This document shows positions 7,025 through 10,202 of a stretch of DNA of 10,202 bases, piece after piece. The DNA lies in assembly GCA_021106755.1 (NCBI GenBank), contig JAIOTM010000449.1, positions 1-10,202 of the forward strand. The letters are read 5' to 3'. The first letter of the stretch is position 1. Each line of letters starts with the position of its first letter. The notes beneath the pieces were generated by a model, which had not been told where the DNA came from, ran no database searches, and saw only the letters and a program-made list of their open reading frames with translations. This DNA comes from Candidatus Cloacimonadota bacterium (lineage in GTDB: Bacteria; Cloacimonadota; Cloacimonadia; Cloacimonadales; JAIOQZ01). Both the position numbers and the translations under genes were made by a program.

Positions 7025-7999
7025 TTAGTGAATTAGAAACAGAGTATCCAGAAACTTACGGCGCACATCTTCTGTCTCATCGAAAACGATTTCGGCTACT
7101 AAGCTTATTAACGGGATATGCAGGTTGAACTGAGCCAGCTTCCGAATAGTTTTCGCCATGGAAACACCTTCAACAACCATGCCTACTTCTTTCAGAGCTT
7201 CTTCGCGTGTTTTTCCCTCAGCCAACAGTTTCCCAAATCTCCGGTTGCGACTGTTCTCAGACAAACAGGTGGTTATCAAATCACCCATTCCGGCGATACC
7301 GTAAACGGTTTTGGTCTGTACACCGAGAAATTCCAGCACGGTAGTGAATTCCCGTAGCCCAAATGTCATAATCAGCCCGAAAATATTTGTGCTGTAACCC
7401 AGACCATCAGCAATTCCAACCGCGATTGCTATCAAACCCTTGAGAGAGGCGCATAGTTCTATCCCTTTAACATCCCGGCTGAACTCAAAATAGAGCAAAT
7501 CATTTGTGAGTACTTGCTGCAACTGGAAAAGCAACGCAACCTCATTAGAAGCGAGAACAGCCTTTGCCGGAAGCCCCTGCTTTATCTCAGAAGCTATTGT
7601 AGGACCAGATAACACCGCGAAACGCACATCGGGAAGAGTGCCCAGCACAATCTCTCGCATGGTTGAAAGAGTCGTATGCTTTACGCCCTTCGATACGTTG
7701 AGAATGATATTTTCCTTCACGCCACGCTCTTTAAGCTCGCCTACCAACGAACTTATCCGCCGCGAGGGAATGGCTATCAATATTAAATCATCGGCTAGAA
7801 TTTTACGGGAATATTTCGGCTCAATAATAATTGATTTGCCCCGATAATCTGAGCCTAAACTCAGAAGCTCTTTATGCTTTGGTCGCAATGCCTGAGTCTC
7901 CGCTTCGTCAAGTGTCCAGAGGATAACTTCGTTCTTTGCCGCGAAAAGGGCACCAAGTGTACTACCCCAGTTTCCGGCACCAATAACTATAATCCGCAT
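7025..7999 (-). CDS. gpsA: Glycerol-3-phosphate dehydrogenase [NAD(P)+], GpsA type
   Basis: The 324-residue product has the GpsA layout. GAGNWGSTLG (7-16) is the dinucleotide-binding loop, VSKGVKHTT (102-110) the phosphate-contact region, and GPTIASE (132-138) the conserved GPSFAxE box. DVKGIELCASLKG holds catalytic K187, and GMGDLITTC with D240 precedes SRNRRFG (250-256), the substrate phosphate-binding segment. Family role: reversible reduction of dihydroxyacetone phosphate to sn-glycerol-3-phosphate for phospholipid synthesis. Oddities are K187-G188 instead of the usual Lys-Asn, and MTFGLREF where bacterial enzymes have ITRGLxE. These put it on a divergent branch, and activity or substrate may differ. 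GGAGG (8004-8008) lies 4 nt before the ATG. It ends 128 bp before the ndk operon on the same strand, with no clear terminator between them. Confidence 0.9.
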   Translation of the reverse strand: MRIIVIGAGNWGSTLGALFAAKNEVILWTLDEAETQALRPKHKELLSLGSDYRGKSIIIEPKYSRKILADDLILIAIPSRRISSLVGELKERGVKENIILNVSKGVKHTTLSTMREIVLGTLPDVRFAVLSGPTIASEIKQGLPAKAVLASNEVALLFQLQQVLTNDLLYFEFSRDVKGIELCASLKGLIAIAVGIADGLGYSTNIFGLIMTFGLREFTTVLEFLGVQTKTVYGIAGMGDLITTCLSENSRNRRFGKLLAEGKTREEALKEVGMVVEGVSMAKTIRKLAQFNLHIPLISLVAEIVFDETEDVRRKFLDTLFLIH

Positions 8000-8020
8000 A
8001 ATACCTCCATTGAAATACGT

Positions 8021-8026
8021 ATCATA
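8021..8026 (-). promoter_or_regulatory. Candidate -10 box of the gpsA promoter with upstream A-tract
   Basis: Minus-strand TATGAT (5 of 6 with TATAAT) would start transcription near 8014, giving a very short leader before GGAGG at 8004-8008. The -35 is poor (TTTACT-like, spacing 15). A nearly pure purine A-tract on this strand (8049-8073) lies about 35-59 bp upstream of the start, where UP elements lie. Confidence 0.3.
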
Positions 8027-8048
8027 AGGAACAACACAGACAGTAAAG

Positions 8049-8073
8049 TTTTTCTTTTATTTTTTTTCTTTTC
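8049..8073. other. 25-nt near-pure pyrimidine (T-rich) tract in the divergent gpsA/macro region
   Basis: On the + strand this stretch is T and C with a single A (8059). On the minus strand it is an A-tract directly upstream of the gpsA promoter candidate, and it lies just upstream of the macro-gene promoter candidate on the + strand. Intrinsic bending or UP-element activity for either gene is possible. Confidence 0.45.
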
Positions 8074-8085
8074 AGCAAATAGAAA

Positions 8086-8114
8086 TTGACTGATAATCCC
8101 CTCTGCCACAATAT
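8086..8114 (+). promoter_or_regulatory. Candidate sigma70-type promoter for the macro-domain gene
   Basis: TTGACT (8086-8091) matches the -35 consensus in 5 of 6 positions. After 17 bp comes CAATAT (8109-8114); AATATT with 18-bp spacing is an alternative -10. Transcription would start near 8121, leaving a leader of about 45 nt before the ATG at 8168. Confidence 0.45.
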
Positions 8115-8167
8115 TCGCAAAGACTTCAAAGGTGGAGAACTGACTAAAAAGCCGAAAGGGGAATCTG

Positions 8168-8674
8168 ATGAGTGCCAGAATTGAATTACTGAAAGGGGAT
8201 ATTACCCGATGCGGTACAGACGCGATTGTTAATGCCGCGAATAACTCGCTGCTCGGTGGCGGCGGGGTGGACGGTGCGATTCACCGGGCTGCCGGTCCCG
8301 AGTTATTTACGTACAACAAAAAACTGCATGGCTGTGAAACAGGACAGGCGAAAATAAGCCCCGGTTTCTGGCTGTTAGCAAAGCACGTGATTTCCACAGT
8401 TGGTCCGGTATGGCAAGGTGGTGATAACAACGAAGACGCTCTCCTCGCCAACTGCTACAGCAATTGCCTGAAACTTGCCCGCGAAAACAGATTGAAGTCC
8501 ATAGCCTTCCCGGCAATAAGCACTGGCGTTTATGCGTTTCCGATAGAACGCGCGGCAGCTATTGCAGTTAAAACTGTCCGCGATGTCACCGCCATAAACC
8601 CGGAAATCCAGCGGGTAGTGTTTGTGTGCTTTAATGATAAGGCTATGGAAGTTTATAAAGAGTTGCTGGGGTGA
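8168..8674 (+). CDS. Macro-domain protein, MacroD/YmdB-type ADP-ribose or O-acetyl-ADP-ribose hydrolase
   Basis: The 168-residue product is a single macro domain of normal length. Visible motifs are KGDIT (9-13, D11 contacting adenine), DAIVNAANNSLLGGGGVDGAIHRAAG (18-43, N22, N25 and D35 near the distal ribose; the active-site set of MacroD-type enzymes), HVISTVGPVW (73-82) and FPAISTGVYAFP (114-125, the phosphate-binding loop). The family removes acetyl from O-acetyl-ADP-ribose and mono-ADP-ribose from proteins in the cytoplasm; the precise substrate cannot be read from sequence. The start is supported by AAAGGGG (8155-8161) 6 nt before the ATG. Base composition matches the left part of the window, unlike the convergent fic gene next door. 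Confidence 0.9.
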   Translation: MSARIELLKGDITRCGTDAIVNAANNSLLGGGGVDGAIHRAAGPELFTYNKKLHGCETGQAKISPGFWLLAKHVISTVGPVWQGGDNNEDALLANCYSNCLKLARENRLKSIAFPAISTGVYAFPIERAAAIAVKTVRDVTAINPEIQRVVFVCFNDKAMEVYKELLG

Positions 8675-8681
8675 CCGTAAT

Positions 8682-8738
8682 ATAGTAATCCGCTAAGAAC
8701 TTTATCGATAACACGTTTTCTGTAAACATGATTACTAT
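8682..8738. repeat. 9-bp inverted repeat ATAGTAATC / GATTACTAT between macro and fic
   Basis: Perfect 9-bp arms at 8682-8690 and 8730-8738 are separated by 39 nt that contain the 10-bp palindrome TTATCGATAA (8702-8711). The element lies just after the macro stop codon. No T-run follows, so it is not a standard terminator. It may be a remnant of mobile-element ends or a protein site. Confidence 0.4.
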
Positions 8739-8784
8739 TTCGTCTATCCTAATACCAAATCGTTATCATACAAAGCCATTCATG

Positions 8785-8859
8785 AGTGCGTGTTTTCATT
8801 TTATGCACTGCGACAGTGCGCGTTTTTGCTATACGCACTGATTTTGACTGAATCAGTGC
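8785..8859. repeat. Phased palindrome cluster of five AGTGC/GCACT motifs
   Basis: AGTGC occurs at 8785, 8815 and 8855 and its reverse complement GCACT at 8805 and 8835, so starts are 20, 10, 20 and 20 bp apart. Adjacent motifs form three structures: two 25-bp imperfect units (8785-8809 and 8815-8839, 19 of 25 identical) each bounded by AGTGCG and YGCACT; a tight stem GCACTG-CGA-CAGTGC (8805-8819) linking them; and a 9-bp stem GCACTGATT / AATCAGTGC with a 7-nt loop (8835-8859). It ends 3 nt from the fic stop codon. No U-run follows on either strand, so intrinsic termination is not obvious. Confidence 0.7.
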
Positions 8860-8862
8860 ATC

Positions 8863-9957
8863 TTAGCTGTTTATTAACACCTCAAATAATGCTCTATTGA
8901 TGTAGATGGTTTCTCTTCCGATTTTCTCACTCTGTAAAATCCCGATTTTTTCAAGTTCTCTGAGGTATTTTGAAGCAATATTTCTAGAAGCAATACTGTT
9001 TTCTACGAGGTCGGCTATCTTAGTATAAACTTTTGAAAATAGTATTTCAATTAACTCTTTCGAGTAAATAGCAGGCTTTTCAGTTTTGACTTTTTCAGTA
9101 AAGTCGTCAAATATGGTGATGATATTCTGGCTTGTTGCAAGTGTCTTCAAAGATGTTTTCTCTATTGCAACCAGCATAAACATTATCCATTCTTCCCAAT
9201 TATCATCTGCTGTAACGCTTCTCAGGAGTTTGTAGTATTCCGATTTGTTTTTTATGATGTAGCTACTCAAATATAAAAAAGGTTCTCTGAGCAAATCTTT
9301 TAAAACAAGATATAAGACATTGATTATTCTTCCTGTTCTCCCGTTTCCATCATAAAATGGATGAATCGCTTCAAATTGATAATGAAGCATTGCAAGTTTA
9401 ATCAGAGGGTCTATTTCGTTATCATCGTTATTGAGAAAATCTTCCAGATTTTTCATAAGTCTGAGAATATCGGTATGATTATCTGGCGGAGTGTACATTA
9501 CTTCTCCGGTTTTATCATTTGCTAATTTTGTTCCGGGAAGCTTTCTAAGACCTACTTTATTATGTTCAAATTCCTGCTGAATTTGTTTAATCATATTGAT
9601 GGAAAGAAAGCCTTTAGTCTGAATCATCTCAAATCCCATGAATAAGGCTTTTCGATAGTCAAGCACTTCTTGTGTGTGTGGTTGAATATGCGGTCTTTTC
9701 AAAGAAATTGCTTTATAAAGCTTGTCGTGAGTTGTGATAATATTCTCAATTTCAGAGCTGTCTTTTGCTTCCTGAAGAACAATGGAATTCAACAGAATGT
9801 TTTTATTGGGAAGCCTTTCCGAATATCCTTTCAATTCCGCGAGAATTTTGTGAGTTTTTACCAACTGTTTAAAAACCAATTCATTGCTGAATGATTTATC
9901 AGGGGGCAAAAAAGCTAAATCGTTATTGGCTGTTTCCGGATTGAATTTCTGGTTCAT
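8863..9957 (-). CDS. Fic-family protein (probable AMP-transferase) with C-terminal winged helix
   Basis: From the ATG at 9957 the product is 364 residues. The Fic_N region (LAFLPPDKSF, then LNSIVLQEAKDSSEIENI) carries an inhibitory-helix motif S-xxx-E-N (S67, E71, N72), as in class II Fic proteins. The Fic core has the full catalytic motif HPFYDGNGRTGR (199-210, H199), so nucleotidyl transfer is expected. The C-terminal third ends in a winged-helix-like region (SIASRNIASKYLRELEKIGILQSEKIGRETIYI), common in SoFic-like proteins. Family role: transfer of AMP to a target hydroxyl, often self-limited; the target is unknown. The ATG has AAGGAAG 4 nt upstream. A TTG in frame at 9999 is less likely because it lies inside the promoter candidate. 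GC in sampled blocks is 28-32%, far below the neighbours, suggesting transfer. No antitoxin partner is recognised. Confidence 0.9.
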   Translation of the reverse strand: MNQKFNPETANNDLAFLPPDKSFSNELVFKQLVKTHKILAELKGYSERLPNKNILLNSIVLQEAKDSSEIENIITTHDKLYKAISLKRPHIQPHTQEVLDYRKALFMGFEMIQTKGFLSINMIKQIQQEFEHNKVGLRKLPGTKLANDKTGEVMYTPPDNHTDILRLMKNLEDFLNNDDNEIDPLIKLAMLHYQFEAIHPFYDGNGRTGRIINVLYLVLKDLLREPFLYLSSYIIKNKSEYYKLLRSVTADDNWEEWIMFMLVAIEKTSLKTLATSQNIITIFDDFTEKVKTEKPAIYSKELIEILFSKVYTKIADLVENSIASRNIASKYLRELEKIGILQSEKIGRETIYINRALFEVLINS

Positions 9958-9961
9958 AAAA

Positions 9962-9968
9962 CTTCCTT
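9962..9968 (-). promoter_or_regulatory. Ribosome binding site deciding the fic start
   Basis: Minus-strand AAGGAAG precedes the ATG at 9957 by TTTT. It favours this start over the in-frame TTG at 9999, which would add 14 residues not typical of the family. Confidence 0.7.
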
Positions 9969-9976
9969 TTATAGAT

Positions 9977-10087
9977 TTATACTTTTTGCCTTGATACAAC
10001 TACTAAAAGATGAAGGCAATGTTTTTTTTGTCTTTGTACAAAAAAACTCGTAGCTATCACCAAAGTATCGAAGATGAGACTGTTCAC
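9977..10087 (-). CDS. Possible 36-codon small ORF upstream of fic
   Basis: A GTG at 10085-10087 on the minus strand is preceded by AAGGAG with 5-nt spacing. It opens 36 codons (begins MNSLIFDTLVIATSFFVQRQ) to a TAA at 9977-9979, 19 nt before the fic ATG. The peptide resembles nothing recognised and is partly hydrophobic. Its reading frame crosses the T-rich hairpin at 10023-10046 and the fic promoter candidate, so it may be a leader peptide, a gene remnant or chance. The good ribosome site is the main support. Confidence 0.25.
   Translation of the reverse strand: MNSLIFDTLVIATSFFVQRQKKHCLHLLVVVSRQKV
9986..10019. repeat. 7-bp inverted repeat TTGCCTT / AAGGCAA spanning the fic promoter
   Basis: Perfect arms at 9986-9992 and 10013-10019 flank a 20-nt spacer. 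Because the arms cover the -10 and -35 candidates, a dimeric regulator could block the promoter. The winged helix of Fic itself is a conceivable but unproven ligand. Confidence 0.4.
9991..10019 (-). promoter_or_regulatory. Candidate fic promoter
   Basis: On the minus strand TTGCCT (10014-10019) and TATCAA (9991-9996) are separated by 17 bp, with four matches each to the sigma70 consensus. Transcription would start near 9984, 27 nt before the fic ATG. Both boxes overlap the arms of an inverted repeat (9986-9992 and 10013-10019). Confidence 0.4.
10023..10046. repeat. AT-rich hairpin TTTTTTTGT-N6-ACAAAAAAA upstream of fic
   Basis: Nine perfect pairs (10023-10031 with 10038-10046) surround a 6-nt loop that is part of the palindrome TTTGTACAAA. 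It could be a bent or extruded structure, or end an incoming transcript weakly. It lacks the GC stem of a standard terminator. Confidence 0.4.
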
Positions 10088-10202
10088 TCTAACTCCTTTT
10101 CTTTCCGTATAGACATTTAGAAGTTGATAGACCAAGTGCACATCAAGTTCAAAAAATCATTAAACCCTCAGCTTGACATTTTTTCACCACATACTTAACC
10201 AA
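10088..10202. other. Right edge without recognised gene
   Basis: Apart from the AAGGAG noted for the small ORF, no coding frame, repeat or RNA gene is recognisable here. It is AT-rich. A minus-strand TTGGTC-N18-TATACG pair (about 10102-10131) is a very weak promoter candidate. Confidence 0.3.

Noticed and set aside
8785..8839. CRISPR repeats or integron attC site
   Set aside because: Only two diverged 25-bp units 5 bp apart with no spacers, and no RYYYAAC/GTTRRRY core.
8835..8859. Rho-independent terminator after fic or macro
   Set aside because: The 9-bp stem is good, but neither strand has a U-run after it.
9958..9999. Longer Fic protein starting at the TTG at 9999
   Set aside because: No ribosome site there, it lies within the promoter candidate, and the ATG at 9957 has AAGGAAG.
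10019..10120. Plus-strand 33-codon ORF (MFFLSLYKK...) near the right edge
   Set aside because: It reads through the T-run hairpin, has only a poorly spaced purine stretch before it and resembles nothing known.

Overview
The window (about 10.2 kb) looks like ordinary bacterial chromosome with an accessory-looking right end. Most of it has mid-40s % GC. No rRNA, tRNA, CRISPR array, transposase or integrase was recognised. A sigma54-dependent activator and a short protein with an N-terminal export or lipoprotein-like signal point to a diderm, Gram-negative-type bacterium. The TPR-GAF-sigma54 architecture and the serpin relative would suit an uncultured anaerobe of the FCB type, but this is only a low-confidence guess.

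Left part (1-4979, + strand): a large regulator with TPR, coiled-coil, GAF, sigma54-interacting AAA+ and Fis-type HTH modules enters from the left edge. It carries two lesions, an in-frame TAA at 628-630 and a +1 frameshift near 1967-1976. It is therefore either a recent pseudogene or affected by two sequence errors. Its last codons overlap the start of an intact dinG-type gene encoding a DEDDh exonuclease fused to an Fe-S XPD-like helicase.

Middle (5135-6100, +; 6156-7999, -): a membrane-anchored or exported protein with clear serpin C-terminal features but a much reduced fold and a short reactive-loop region faces a minus-strand group. That group is gpsA (glycerol-3-phosphate dehydrogenase, with unusual active-site substitutions), then an unrecognised 108-aa gene directly abutting ndk (nucleoside diphosphate kinase; TAG and ATG are adjacent). 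A promoter-like pair precedes the 108-aa gene, so it and ndk probably form a two-gene operon.

Right part (8000-10202): a divergent promoter region separates gpsA from a MacroD/YmdB-type macro-domain gene on the + strand. The macro-domain gene converges on a minus-strand Fic-family gene. Three hand-counted 60-base blocks of fic have 28-32% GC, against 45-48% in blocks of dinG, gpsA and the macro gene, which suggests horizontal acquisition. Between macro and fic lies a compact cluster of five AGTGC/GCACT motifs at exact 10/20-bp spacing that form three nested or adjacent palindromes. Upstream of fic are a promoter-like pair embedded in an inverted repeat, an AT-rich hairpin and a possible 36-codon ORF. 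The most interesting items are the degenerate serpin, the phased palindromes at the edge of the low-GC fic segment, and the doubly broken regulator.
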